NCBI GenBank assembly: GCA_934202965.1
Contig: CAKPYN010000003.1
Location: 62,001 to 126,000, forward strand
Direction: 5' to 3'
DNA length: 64,000 nt
DNA from: an uncultured Megasphaera sp.
Lineage (GTDB): Bacteria > Bacillota > Negativicutes > Veillonellales > Megasphaeraceae
Shown here: one piece after another, positions 1-8,007 of the stretch
Position numbering within the stretch: the stretch's first letter is position 1
How the letters are laid out: every line of letters starts with the position of its first letter
Notes under the pieces: generated by a model
The model's input: the letters and a program-made list of their open reading frames with translations, nothing else
Told to the model about the DNA's origin: nothing
Database searches by the model: none
Translations under genes and position numbers: made by a program

Positions 1-1015
1 TCTTAGTATCGGCCGCAACTTCTGAATCATAGCCACCCATAATGCCGGCAATACAGCATGGTTTCTGTGCATCAGCAATAACCAGCATATTGTCATTGAG
101 TTTGCGATCTACACCATCCAATGTCTTCATCGCTTCATCTGCATGAGCACGGCGGGCAATCAGATGATGTTCTGCAACTTTATCATAATCATAAGCATGA
201 AGAGGAATACCCAATTCAATCATGACATAGTTGGTAACGTCAACGACGTTATTAATCGGACGAACGCCGGATTTACGCAAACGCTGCTGCATCCAAAGCG
301 GTGATTTGCCAATTTTAACATTTAAAAGTAGACGAGCCGCATACCGGCTGCACAAGTCTTCATCTTCGATCGAAACCGTAACTTTTCCATCAATCGGTTC
401 ATCACATTCCGTGACATGAATATCGGGATACGATGCCTGTTTATTGCTCAAAACAGCAAATTCACGGCTCAGTCCCACCATGGAGAAGCAGTCTGCACGG
501 TTTGGCGTCAATTCATATTCATATACAACATCTCTGGCATCCAAATAGTCTGCTGCATCGACGCCAATCGGCGTGTCTTCCGGCAAAATCCAAATGCCAT
601 TGCGTTCTTCTGGCAATAATACGCTGTCATCAAATCCCAATTCATGAGCAGAGCACAGCATGCCATTGGACGGTACGCCGCGAAGTTTGGAGCGCTTAAT
701 TTTTACGCCGCCCGGCAAATGAGCACCATGTACTGCAACCGGAACGATTTGCCCTTCTCGAACATTTTTAGCCCCCGTAACAATTTGCAATTGTTCACTG
801 CCAACATCGATTTGGCAGACAACTAATTTATCTGCATCAGGATGTTTATCAATTTTTAAAATTTTACCGGTAACTACTTTTTTAATTTCATTACCCCAAT
901 ATTCTACTTGTTCTACAGGAATACCGGCAATAGTCAGTGTATCAGCAAATTTCTGCAGATCTTGTGTCATATCGACATCTACATAATCCTGCATCCATTT
1001 TAAAGAACTTTTCAT
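1..1015 (-). CDS. pheT: Phenylalanine-tRNA ligase beta subunit (3' end outside window)
   Basis: Beta chain of the alpha2-beta2 phenylalanyl-tRNA synthetase, which charges tRNA-Phe and edits mis-charged Tyr. The minus-strand frame opens with ATG at 1015 and reads MKSSLKWMQDYVDVDM, the usual PheT start, and stays open to the window edge (about 338 codons, of roughly 800 in the family). The visible part holds the N-terminal segment, the EMAP-like tRNA-binding domain (about residues 40-150, with a KHPDADKL stretch) and the start of the B3/B4 editing domain. An AGGAGG ribosome site overlaps the pheS stop codon 12 bases upstream, so the two are translated in series under the T-box leader. Confidence 0.95.
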   Translation of the reverse strand, partial: MKSSLKWMQDYVDVDMTQDLQKFADTLTIAGIPVEQVEYWGNEIKKVVTGKILKIDKHPDADKLVVCQIDVGSEQLQIVTGAKNVREGQIVPVAVHGAHLPGGVKIKRSKLRGVPSNGMLCSAHELGFDDSVLLPEERNGIWILPEDTPIGVDAADYLDARDVVYEYELTPNRADCFSMVGLSREFAVLSNKQASYPDIHVTECDEPIDGKVTVSIEDEDLCSRYAARLLLNVKIGKSPLWMQQRLRKSGVRPINNVVDVTNYVMIELGIPLHAYDYDKVAEHHLIARRAHADEAMKTLDGVDRKLNDNMLVIADAQKPCCIAGIMGGYDSEVAADTK

Positions 1016-1027
1016 CGTTTATACCTC

Positions 1028-2053
1028 CTAGAACTGGTTCAAGAACCGCATGTCATTTTCATAGAACAACCGTAAATCATCAATGCCATATTTAAGCATA
1101 GCAATACGTTCAACGCCCATGCCAAATGCAAAAGCACTGACTTCATTGGGGTCATATCCATTCATGCGCAATACGTTAGGATTTGTCATACCACAGCCCA
1201 AGATTTCCAACCAGCCTGTATGCGAGCAAACACGGCAGCCTTTGCCACCGCACATGACACAGGAAATATCGACTTCAGCACTCGGTTCTGTAAATGGGAA
1301 ATAACTGGCACGGAAACGGACTTTGGTTTTCGGTCCAAAAATATCGCGAAGAAAATCTTCCAATATGCCTTTTAAGTCGGAGAAACGAATATTTTTATCG
1401 ACAATCATGCCTTCCATCTGATGGAATACCGGTGAATGAGTGGCATCATAGTCGCAGCGGTATACTTTGCCCGGTGCGATAATTTTAAACGGTTCATTCG
1501 GTTTATGTGCTTGAAGCGTACGTGCTTCCATACCGGACGTATGGGTACGAAGTAAAATATTATCTGTAATATACATGGAATCCTGCATGTCACGTGCCGG
1601 ATGATCTTCTGGTAAATTTAAACATTGGAAATTGTAATAATCTGATTCAATATCCGGACCATCGACAATAGAAAATCCCATACGAAGGAATGATTCTTCC
1701 ATCAGACGACGCGTCAAATGTAATGGATGTTCATGACCTAATACAGGTTTTCTGCCAGGCAGGGTAATATCAATCTTTTCAGACTGGATTTTTTGTTCCA
1801 ATGCCTGTTCTTTTAATGCTTCCATTTTTGCTTTGACTTGTTCTTCAATCACGCTGCGTGCGGCATTAACCAGTTGTCCCACTTTAGGACGTTCTTCTTT
1901 AGAAAGATTTTTTAATTCTTTCATAATAGCCGTTAATTCGCCTTTTTTTCCCAAATATTTGACGCGGATATCTTGTACATCCTGTAAGGCTTGGCTGGCA
2001 GCAAGTTGATCGCTGACAGCTGATTTGATAGCCTCAATCTTATCATTAATCAT
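1028..2053 (-). CDS. pheS: Phenylalanine-tRNA ligase alpha subunit
   Basis: Catalytic alpha chain of class II phenylalanyl-tRNA synthetase, 341 residues, full family length. The N-terminal coiled-coil (about residues 1-90) precedes the class II core with the FRxSYFPFTEPSAEVD motif 2 region and the C-terminal GxGxER motif 3 (FGMGVERIAM). The internal CVMCGGKGCRVC segment is common in Firmicute PheS. I place the start at ATG 2053 (MINDKIEAI), because AGGAGG lies nine bases upstream; a longer frame would start at 2074 and would swallow that ribosome site. First gene of the pheST operon, downstream of a T-box. Confidence 0.97.
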   Translation of the reverse strand: MINDKIEAIKSAVSDQLAASQALQDVQDIRVKYLGKKGELTAIMKELKNLSKEERPKVGQLVNAARSVIEEQVKAKMEALKEQALEQKIQSEKIDITLPGRKPVLGHEHPLHLTRRLMEESFLRMGFSIVDGPDIESDYYNFQCLNLPEDHPARDMQDSMYITDNILLRTHTSGMEARTLQAHKPNEPFKIIAPGKVYRCDYDATHSPVFHQMEGMIVDKNIRFSDLKGILEDFLRDIFGPKTKVRFRASYFPFTEPSAEVDISCVMCGGKGCRVCSHTGWLEILGCGMTNPNVLRMNGYDPNEVSAFAFGMGVERIAMLKYGIDDLRLFYENDMRFLNQF

Positions 2054-2083
2054 CTGTGTAATCCTCCTCATCATAATAAAAAC

Positions 2084-2325
2084 AAAAAGACTTTCGCCCC
2101 TCTAAGGGGCGAAAGTCTGATTTCGCGGTACCACCCTAATTGTATCTCATGTGTTCGTTAACGGGAACTCCCGTCCAGCCTACTCCGTTCAGCTGAAAGG
2201 CTCCAAAGTGAACCGTATATCTTATCTGATGCGCAGCTCTCAATCTGTGGCTGCGTTCCCTGTCTCCAGACATCCAGCATATACTCTCTTTTTCATCGCC
2301 AGCTATAGTATCACCATGCGTGACT
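2084..2325 (-). promoter_or_regulatory. T-box leader controlling pheST (tRNA-Phe sensing)
   Basis: Read on the minus strand, the pheS leader carries the canonical T-box sequence AGGGTGGTACCGCG (positions 2137..2124), followed by a terminator hairpin with 12-base GC-rich arms at 2117..2089 and a T run at 2088..2084. Upstream is a Stem I-like region beginning with GATGAAAAAGAGAGTA, typical of T-box leaders. A TTC triplet at 2212..2210 is a candidate Phe specifier, but I did not fold the RNA to prove it. Uncharged tRNA-Phe would stabilise the antiterminator and switch on pheST. Confidence 0.95.
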
Positions 2326-2331
2326 GTTTAT

Positions 2332-2360
2332 ATTGTATCAGTATAATGTCTTATTTGCAA
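2332..2360 (-). promoter_or_regulatory. Sigma-A type promoter of the T-box/pheST transcript
   Basis: TTGCAA (2360..2355) and TACAAT (2337..2332) are separated by 17 bases, with the predicted start near 2325 just before Stem I of the T-box. The promoter lies at the very 3' end of the upstream acyl-CoA dehydrogenase gene and overlaps its last codons. Confidence 0.75.
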
Positions 2361-3477
2361 TAACTAAACGTTGAATTTGGTTAGTGCCTTCATAAATCTG
2401 CATGATTTTAGCATCACGCATATATTTTTCAACGGGATATTCTTTAATATAGCCATAGCCACCCATAACCTGTACAGCATTTGTCGTTACCTGCATAGCT
2501 ACATCAGACGCATTGCATTTAGCAATCGCCGCTTCACGGCTGAATTCCATTCCTTGATCTTTCATCCAGCAAGCACGATGTACTAAAAGACGAGCACCTT
2601 CTACTTGCATAGCCATATCAGCAATCATGCTCTGCACCATTTGGAACGATGCAATCGGTTTATCAAATTGGACACGAACTTTAGCATATTCACAGCAAGC
2701 ACGAAAAGCGGCTTCAGCAATACCTACCGATACAGCACCTACAAAAGGACGTGCTGCATCCAATGTATTCATCGCAATACGGAACCCTTGTCCTTCACGG
2801 CCTAAACGGTTTTCCATCGGTACATAGCAATCCTGGAAAATAAGTTCCGTTGTGTTAGAAGCACGAATACCCATCTTGTTTTCTGCTTTGCCAACCGTAA
2901 AGCCCGGCGTGCCTTTACGAACAATAAATGCTGTTAAGCCGCGAATCCCGCCTGTTTTACGAGTATTGGCAAATACAACAAAGACTTCTGCTAACGCGCC
3001 ATTCGTAATAAAGCATTTCGTACCATTTAATATGTAGCCCTTGCCATCTTCTGTTTTGACAGCGCGCGTAGAAACAGATCCAGCATCAGAACCTGTGCCC
3101 GGTTCTGTCAAGGCAAATGCTGCTAAATTATCTTGGTTTATAATATCAAAATATCGTTTTTTCTGGTCATCATTGCCTGCAATAATAACCGGATAGGATG
3201 CCAATGCATTGGCAGCTACTGTCGTAGCTACACCAGCACAGCCTTTTCCTAATTCTTCATAAATAGCGGCGATGGTGATTGCATCTAAGCCGGCACCGCC
3301 AAATTCTTCTGGAATGGCTACCCCCAAAAGACCTTGGGCTGCTAATTTTTCCAACAAGCCTTCATGAAGTTTTCCCGTTTCATCCATTTCACCGGCATAC
3401 GGAACAATTTCTTTTTCTACTAAATCGCGAACAACCTTAATAATCTCTTTTTGTTCGTCATTATAAGCAAAATCCAT
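2338..3477 (-). CDS. Acyl-CoA dehydrogenase (short-chain/butyryl-CoA type)
   Basis: FAD flavoprotein of 379 residues that oxidises acyl-CoA to 2-enoyl-CoA, or runs in reverse in butyrate formers using an electron-transferring flavoprotein. Family marks are seen in order: the N-terminal helical domain, the FALTEPGTGSDAGS flavin/substrate segment near residue 130, the KCFITNG loop, VQFDKPIASFQ, and the C-terminal YEGTNQIQRLVI containing the catalytic-base glutamate of the short/medium-chain class. No etfAB or thiolase is adjacent, so the true substrate is open. It differs clearly from the M. elsdenii butyryl-CoA dehydrogenase sequence as I remember it, so it may be a paralogue. Confidence 0.9.
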   Translation of the reverse strand: MDFAYNDEQKEIIKVVRDLVEKEIVPYAGEMDETGKLHEGLLEKLAAQGLLGVAIPEEFGGAGLDAITIAAIYEELGKGCAGVATTVAANALASYPVIIAGNDDQKKRYFDIINQDNLAAFALTEPGTGSDAGSVSTRAVKTEDGKGYILNGTKCFITNGALAEVFVVFANTRKTGGIRGLTAFIVRKGTPGFTVGKAENKMGIRASNTTELIFQDCYVPMENRLGREGQGFRIAMNTLDAARPFVGAVSVGIAEAAFRACCEYAKVRVQFDKPIASFQMVQSMIADMAMQVEGARLLVHRACWMKDQGMEFSREAAIAKCNASDVAMQVTTNAVQVMGGYGYIKEYPVEKYMRDAKIMQIYEGTNQIQRLVIANKTLY

Positions 3478-3514
3478 ATCTGCTAACCAACCTTCCGTTT
3501 AAATCATATCTCAA

Positions 3515-3937
3515 CTAATCAAGTCGTCCCAATACATAAAAGGAAGAACGTCCTTTGACGACAACATTTCCCTCTTCATCAAAACATTCACATTCTACGA
3601 CAATCGTTTTTCCTCCGTGATGAACTACTTGACCAATGCCAATCACCCGGTTCCCTACTTGTACGCGACGAACATAATTCATATTAATTTCCAACGTCGT
3701 TACTTGAAACCCAAGTGTTCGGCTGGCAATCCCCATCAGCGTATCACAAAACGCAGCCAACACGCCACCGGAAGCAATGCCCCGATAATTACACAAATTC
3801 GGCTTAATATCAAAGGATAACCGAATCCATCCTTCATCGGCATCTTCTATCTGGCAGGGAAGATTTTTAAAATACGGTGTCTTACTCATAATTCCCTGCT
3901 GAATGTGCAATAGTCTTTGTTTCATCATTTCATTCAT
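3515..3937 (-). CDS. Hotdog-fold acyl-CoA thioesterase, PaaI-like
   Basis: A 140-residue single hotdog-domain protein. The central helix carries GIASGGVLAAFCDTLMGIAS, the PaaI/4HBT pattern of Gly-Gly followed by an acidic residue that polarises the thioester. It probably hydrolyses an acyl-CoA; the substrate cannot be read from sequence. Its start overlaps the end of the upstream hotdog gene by 8 bases, so the two paralogues are translationally coupled and could form a heteromer. It lies 38 bases upstream of the acyl-CoA dehydrogenase, in the same direction, which suggests a joint acyl-CoA role. Confidence 0.85.
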   Translation of the reverse strand: MNEMMKQRLLHIQQGIMSKTPYFKNLPCQIEDADEGWIRLSFDIKPNLCNYRGIASGGVLAAFCDTLMGIASRTLGFQVTTLEINMNYVRRVQVGNRVIGIGQVVHHGGKTIVVECECFDEEGNVVVKGRSSFYVLGRLD

Positions 3938-4373
3938 GAGATGCCAGGCTCCCTTCTTCCCGGATATGATATGGTCCGGTTACAAAAAAAGTGCCTTTCC
4001 CATGTGCCAAATAGCGATCATTGTTATCATAAAAATCACATAAGGCTACCATCGTTGCGTGCCCATTATGAATTACTTTTGCTTCAGCCCGGATCGTCGT
4101 ATTTGAAAAAGCCGGACGGAGAAAATTCATCGATAAATCCAATGTTAACACAGCTTTTCCACAAACCGCGCATGCCGCTTCCATTGCAGAATCAGACATG
4201 GAATACAACACGCCGCCATACATGGTGCCATTTGGATTATCCCATGACGTTCCCTTATTTTCAAAAACAAGGATTGTACTTTCTTCATCAGCTTTGCGTA
4301 CATGAAAATCCATAAAACTATCAAACGGATTTTTCTGTATTTCTCTATCTACAGACTGTACATCCATATTCAT
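3930..4373 (-). CDS. Hotdog-fold acyl-CoA thioesterase, PaaI-like (second copy)
   Basis: A 147-residue hotdog-domain protein with the motif NPNGTMYGGVLYSMSDSAME in the long helix: the Asn-Gly-x-x-Gly-Gly turn plus an Asp typical of PaaI-type thioesterases. It has the same layout as the next gene downstream and presumably arose by duplication. It is the first gene of a possible three-gene unit (two thioesterases, acyl-CoA dehydrogenase). The ATG at 4373 has only a weak GGAGA sequence some 13 bases upstream. It begins about 100 bases after the terminator of the non-coding RNA. Confidence 0.83.
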   Translation of the reverse strand: MNMDVQSVDREIQKNPFDSFMDFHVRKADEESTILVFENKGTSWDNPNGTMYGGVLYSMSDSAMEAACAVCGKAVLTLDLSMNFLRPAFSNTTIRAEAKVIHNGHATMVALCDFYDNNDRYLAHGKGTFFVTGPYHIREEGSLASHE

Positions 4374-4469
4374 CGGTCGTACCCACTCTCCTAAGCTTTT
4401 GAATATAAATACTTTTATATTTTACTATATCGTTTTAAAAACGTCAAATAAAATAACGAACTGCCTACC

Positions 4470-4505
4470 AAAAAAGGACTGCCGTATCACTACGACAATC
4501 CTTTT
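4470..4505 (-). terminator. Rho-independent terminator of the non-coding RNA
   Basis: On the minus strand a hairpin with arms AAAAGGAtTGtCGTA and TACGgCAgTCCTTTT ends in a six-T run at 4475..4470. It closes the RNA unit before the hotdog genes begin at 4373. Confidence 0.8.
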
Positions 4506-4708
4506 CGATATGCCTGACCTGGTTTTTACCCCCACACTCGCCTGCTGGGACGTTCGCTCATAGATGGTCCGCATCCCCCACTACTAGCCCTCTCGCTGTT
4601 TACGGCAGGTCTTACTTCTAGGGCGCACTATGATCAGAGCCGCTTTGGACTCCTTACGTGGATCGCTTAGCCTGCGCCTGGCATCGACTTGCAACCACAG
4701 CACATATC
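4470..4708 (-). ncRNA. Structured non-coding RNA, family not assigned
   Basis: A roughly 239-base transcription unit with no credible reading frame. On the minus strand it has a near-perfect promoter (TTGACA, 18-base spacer, TATAAT), a GC-rich interior unlike the flanking AT-rich spacer, and a rho-independent terminator with six T residues. Internal pairing is visible: GGCGCA with TGCGCC (around 4680..4622), TCGATGCC near the 5' end with GGCATATCGA near the 3' end, and CCTGC with GCAGG. Size and promoter strength fit a housekeeping RNA such as 6S, but I could not match 6S, SRP, RNase P or tmRNA consensus features, so the identity is left open. Confidence 0.7.
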
Positions 4709-4714
4709 TTGTTC

Positions 4715-4744
4715 ATTATACGAAATGCTACCGACAGCTGTCAA
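4715..4744 (-). promoter_or_regulatory. Consensus sigma-A promoter of the non-coding RNA
   Basis: TTGACA (4744..4739) and TATAAT (4720..4715), both perfect consensus hexamers with an 18-base spacer. Predicted transcription start near 4708. It sits just downstream of the outer-membrane protein gene stop codon. Confidence 0.85.
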
Positions 4745-4767
4745 CTAGCTGTGAGCATATCTAAAAA

Positions 4768-5346
4768 TTAAAATTTATATCCCATACCTACTTGCCAGCC
4801 TTTGACATTGTCATCATAGTTATCAACATCTACTTTGCTGTCACGATATTTAATGTGAGCATCCCAGTCACTGGTAATGTCATACCCTACACCAATTTCA
4901 TACGTATTAATGTCATCGCCAACACCAACAGATGCAAATCCCTGCAGTCTATCTGTAAGCGGCAATTGACCTTTAAGACCTACCTGATAGCCGTAGCTTT
5001 TCTTATTATTATACGTTTCTGTTTTGACGTATGAACCGCCGCCATAGACAGAAAGATATGGCGTAAAGTGATAATTACCCAATACGTAATGTTCATTTAC
5101 TTTTGCAATATCACTTTTGGTTTTATTATTCGCATACTGAATATCCCATTTATCAGTCAATGAATACGTAACATCTCCACCGGTAAAACGGCTGGATGCA
5201 TCACGGCTTCCTTCTTTTTGTGAAAAGCCATAATTTACGTTCGCTTTTAAATCGCCCTGCTGCGGATTTTTCAAGGGGGCTGCTAAAGAAACAGCACTAA
5301 CAGAAACTAACGCAGCCAATACGCTGGCTAATACTATTTTCTTCAT
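4768..5346 (-). CDS. Outer-membrane beta-barrel protein (small porin-like)
   Basis: A 192-residue secreted protein. A Sec signal peptide (MKKIVLASVLAALVSVSAVSLA, cut after AxA) is followed by alternating amphipathic strands rich in Tyr, Gly and Asp, and a C-terminal phenylalanine (GWQVGMGYKF), the usual signature for BAM-assembled barrels. About eight strands fit an OmpA/OmpW-sized barrel. The start at 5346 is chosen because GGAGGTG lies six bases upstream; an upstream in-frame start would put extra residues before the signal peptide. The function is not known from sequence. Its presence shows the cell has an outer membrane. Confidence 0.82.
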   Translation of the reverse strand: MKKIVLASVLAALVSVSAVSLAAPLKNPQQGDLKANVNYGFSQKEGSRDASSRFTGGDVTYSLTDKWDIQYANNKTKSDIAKVNEHYVLGNYHFTPYLSVYGGGSYVKTETYNNKKSYGYQVGLKGQLPLTDRLQGFASVGVGDDINTYEIGVGYDITSDWDAHIKYRDSKVDVDNYDDNVKGWQVGMGYKF

Positions 5347-5424
5347 AGAGAACACCTCCATTATGCACACAAAAAACATATGTTATATATTATAACATAC
5401 ATCTTTCAAAAAATGAAATCATGG

Positions 5425-6468
5425 CTAATCAGCAGAGGCTGCCAGTAATTCTTCGCCTGCTGCAATAACCTGACTCATCGGAATGACAGAAATGCCTTTG
5501 TAATGTCCTTCTTTAATAATCTTTTTCATGCTCTTGCCAATCTCATAATGATTTGTCGATTCCAGTACAATGGCTTTATCCGTATAGGGACCATAAAACT
5601 TAGGATTACTAGGACCATATAAAGCTACAAGAGGTACATGCTGACTAACTGCGATATGCATAGGCCCACTATCATTTGTAATAAAAAGTGTACACCGCCG
5701 AATCGCCGCAGCTAATTCACCAATAGAAAATTTTCCTGTTCCAATCAATGGCTTTTGTTTCATAAACGAAACCGCTTCATTTACCATATCTGTATCCATG
5801 GAACCGCCGAAAAATACGCAGTGACAGCCTTTTTCAGCAAAATAATCTGCAACAGCAGCAAATCGCTGGGTCGGCCATCTTTTTTGCGGTACAGCACTGC
5901 CTATATTAAAACCAACTACTTTATCTTGCGGTTTTACCCCAGCTTCTTCATAAAATACACGTGCCTTTTCATCCCATTCCGGCGAGGTAAATAACTGCAA
6001 GCCTTCACTGCGATAGTCATCAATACCTAATTGTTCCAAGACGTTAATATACATATCAGCAGCATGTAAGTGCATTCGATCAAGCCGCGTATATCGGTCC
6101 ATAAATGGACGAAACAAAAAATGGCTCATACCCATAAATTCTTTCGCATGAATAACGGTTGCTAAAAAAGAAGTTCGTTCATTAGGATGAAGATTAATCA
6201 ATACATCATAATGATTTTTATGCAATTCTCTGCCAATATGCCACAATGCGCCGATAGAATTATCTTTCCCCTTTTTATCTACCGTTACGAGATGATCGAT
6301 ATTCGGATTATACCGAACGACATCCGCTACTTTTTCATCAACAACCAGGGTAATTTCCGATCCCTGGGCATGACGCCGCAGTACTTGCAAAAAAGGCGTA
6401 ATTAATACTAAATCGCCTAAATGCATAAGAAACGTCACTATAATTTTTTTTTGTCGTAAATTAATCAT
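5425..6468 (-). CDS. waaF: Glycosyltransferase family 9, heptosyltransferase II-like
   Basis: A 347-residue GT9 (GT-B fold) enzyme that by family transfers L-glycero-D-manno-heptose to the LPS inner core. Marks: the N-terminal FLMHLGDLVLITPF segment, which is the heptosyltransferase start, and the C-terminal FITNDSGPMHIAVS donor-binding motif followed by ALYGPSNP. It is the last gene of the heptose operon, starting inside the last codons of the preceding heptosyltransferase (8-base overlap). The choice of type II rather than a third heptosyltransferase is by position and general likeness. Confidence 0.82.
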   Translation of the reverse strand: MINLRQKKIIVTFLMHLGDLVLITPFLQVLRRHAQGSEITLVVDEKVADVVRYNPNIDHLVTVDKKGKDNSIGALWHIGRELHKNHYDVLINLHPNERTSFLATVIHAKEFMGMSHFLFRPFMDRYTRLDRMHLHAADMYINVLEQLGIDDYRSEGLQLFTSPEWDEKARVFYEEAGVKPQDKVVGFNIGSAVPQKRWPTQRFAAVADYFAEKGCHCVFFGGSMDTDMVNEAVSFMKQKPLIGTGKFSIGELAAAIRRCTLFITNDSGPMHIAVSQHVPLVALYGPSNPKFYGPYTDKAIVLESTNHYEIGKSMKKIIKEGHYKGISVIPMSQVIAAGEELLAASAD

Positions 6469-7498
6469 CGTTCTTCACCTTCTTACATACCGTTGTATAT
6501 ACGTTCCAAAGCATATCCACCGTAATTTGCGCCATGCACTGGGGATCGTTGACAAGAGGCTGTTCCGGCGTTGCCTTGGAAGTCGGTGAAATAAGCATAT
6601 GAATATACGAGCTATCTGCACCGCCATACGGGCCTGTTCTATCGGGACAAGTTGGCCCAAACAAAGCGATTAATTCTTTTTTTAACGCATTGGCAATATG
6701 CAGTGGCCCCGTATCGGCACTAATATATAGCTGGGCATTCGCAATAGCTGCCATTAATTCTTTGAGATTGGTTTTGCCTGTATAATCAAATACACGAGGA
6801 GACGACACGCCCGCTGCAATTTCTCGTCCTTTTACAACATCATCCCGGCTTCCCAACAACACTACATTCATGCCTGTATTCGTTACGCGCCGAATAAACT
6901 CCTGCCAGTACGTTAACGGCCATTCTTTTACTGCCCAGCGTGCTCCCGGCACAATAGCAATATAGTCGCCTTGCATCCCATCAGTATACACCCGCTGTTT
7001 CATTGCAGACTGCACTACTGAAATATCTGGCAGCGGAAATTCAATAGCATCTACCTTACCGCCCAAGACGCGAACCGTATCCAAGTACCGCTCAATAACA
7101 TGATCATATTGGTGACTTCCTTTCAGCCCCTTGCTAACCAAAAAGCTGCCTTCACGCATTTCCCAATAGCCATATTTTTCTTTGGCACCACTGTTCCAAG
7201 CAACGATAGCACTTTTAGCCAATCCTTGCAGGTCAAAAGATACATCAAAATGATAGGCATGCAGCGTACGACGGAGTTCTCGCCAGTATGACAAGGATTT
7301 AAGTCTTTTTTTATCAATATATACAATATCATCAATATATGGTTTTCCCGGCAGAACAGCAGAAAAGTTTTCATGTACAGCCCAAACAATACGCGCTTTG
7401 GGACAATTTTCCCGCAGCGCGTATAATGTCGGCAGAGCATGAAGCACATCACCAAGAGAACTCATCTTGATAATTAATATGTTTTTATACTCTTTCAC
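6461..7498 (-). CDS. waaC: Glycosyltransferase family 9, heptosyltransferase I-like
   Basis: A 345-residue GT9 enzyme. The start ILIIKMSSLGDVLHALP is the classic WaaC N-terminus, and the C-terminal ISADTGPLHIANAL and ALFGPTCPDRTGPYG motifs bind ADP-heptose. It would add the first heptose to Kdo2-lipid A at the inner face of the cytoplasmic membrane. I choose the GTG at 7498: it overlaps the gmhB stop as GTGA and has AAAGGAAG just upstream, whereas a start at 7591 would overlap gmhB by almost 100 bases in another frame. Confidence 0.87.
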   Translation of the reverse strand: MKEYKNILIIKMSSLGDVLHALPTLYALRENCPKARIVWAVHENFSAVLPGKPYIDDIVYIDKKRLKSLSYWRELRRTLHAYHFDVSFDLQGLAKSAIVAWNSGAKEKYGYWEMREGSFLVSKGLKGSHQYDHVIERYLDTVRVLGGKVDAIEFPLPDISVVQSAMKQRVYTDGMQGDYIAIVPGARWAVKEWPLTYWQEFIRRVTNTGMNVVLLGSRDDVVKGREIAAGVSSPRVFDYTGKTNLKELMAAIANAQLYISADTGPLHIANALKKELIALFGPTCPDRTGPYGGADSSYIHMLISPTSKATPEQPLVNDPQCMAQITVDMLWNVYTTVCKKVKNDD

Positions 7499-8007
7499 GA
7501 CGTCTTCCTTTCTTCTATAATATGCCGAACAAACACATCTAATCGACCGCCTTGAAAAAGATATCCTTGTATGCCGGCACGTTCGCCGCATTCGACATCA
7601 CGAGGCATATCTCCAATCATAAACGACTGCGACGCGTCAATATCATAGTCTTTCATAGCCTGCAGTACCATACCGGGTGCAGGTTTACGCCAATCACTTT
7701 TTTTATCATATGCTTTGACAGGAGCTCCCTCTAAATAAGGGCAATAATACACTGCCGTAATCAAACCGCCAGACAATGCAACATCTTGGCACATCCATGT
7801 ATGCAATGTTTTCACATCGTCTTCCGTATAATATCCACGAGCTACACCACTTTGATTCGTCACAACAATAATCATATATCCTTGTTGCGTGAGCATTGCC
7901 AATGCTTCTTTTGCACCCGGTATCCATTGAAAATCTTCTCTACGGCTTAAATACCCTTTGTCGATATTTAATACGCCATCTCGATCAAAAAAAACGGCTT
8001 TTCTCAT
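7495..8007 (-). CDS. gmhB: D-glycero-beta-D-manno-heptose-1,7-bisphosphate 7-phosphatase
   Basis: A HAD-superfamily phosphatase of 170 residues, the third step of ADP-heptose synthesis. It shows HAD motif I as FFDRDGVLNIDKGYL (nucleophile Asp and acid/base Asp), motif II VVTNQSG, and motif IV MIGDMPRDVE; the histidinol-phosphatase-type start is typical of GmhB. The ATG overlaps the hldD stop by four bases (ATGA), and its own stop overlaps the waaC GTG. No gmhA (sedoheptulose-7-phosphate isomerase) is in the window. Confidence 0.92.
   Translation of the reverse strand: MRKAVFFDRDGVLNIDKGYLSRREDFQWIPGAKEALAMLTQQGYMIIVVTNQSGVARGYYTEDDVKTLHTWMCQDVALSGGLITAVYYCPYLEGAPVKAYDKKSDWRKPAPGMVLQAMKDYDIDASQSFMIGDMPRDVECGERAGIQGYLFQGGRLDVFVRHIIEERKTS

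Noticed and set aside
4470..4708. Short matches to SRP RNA (ACCAGGTCAGG) and to a cobalamin riboswitch box (GACCTGCC) in the non-coding RNA
   Set aside because: The GGAA tetraloop helix of SRP RNA does not follow the match, and the rest of the B12 aptamer core is missing; the RNA also ends in its own terminator with no gene directly under its control.
5381..5420. Promoter for the outer-membrane barrel gene
   Set aside because: A TATAAT-like hexamer is present, but the -35 region at the right distance is poor, so no promoter is called.
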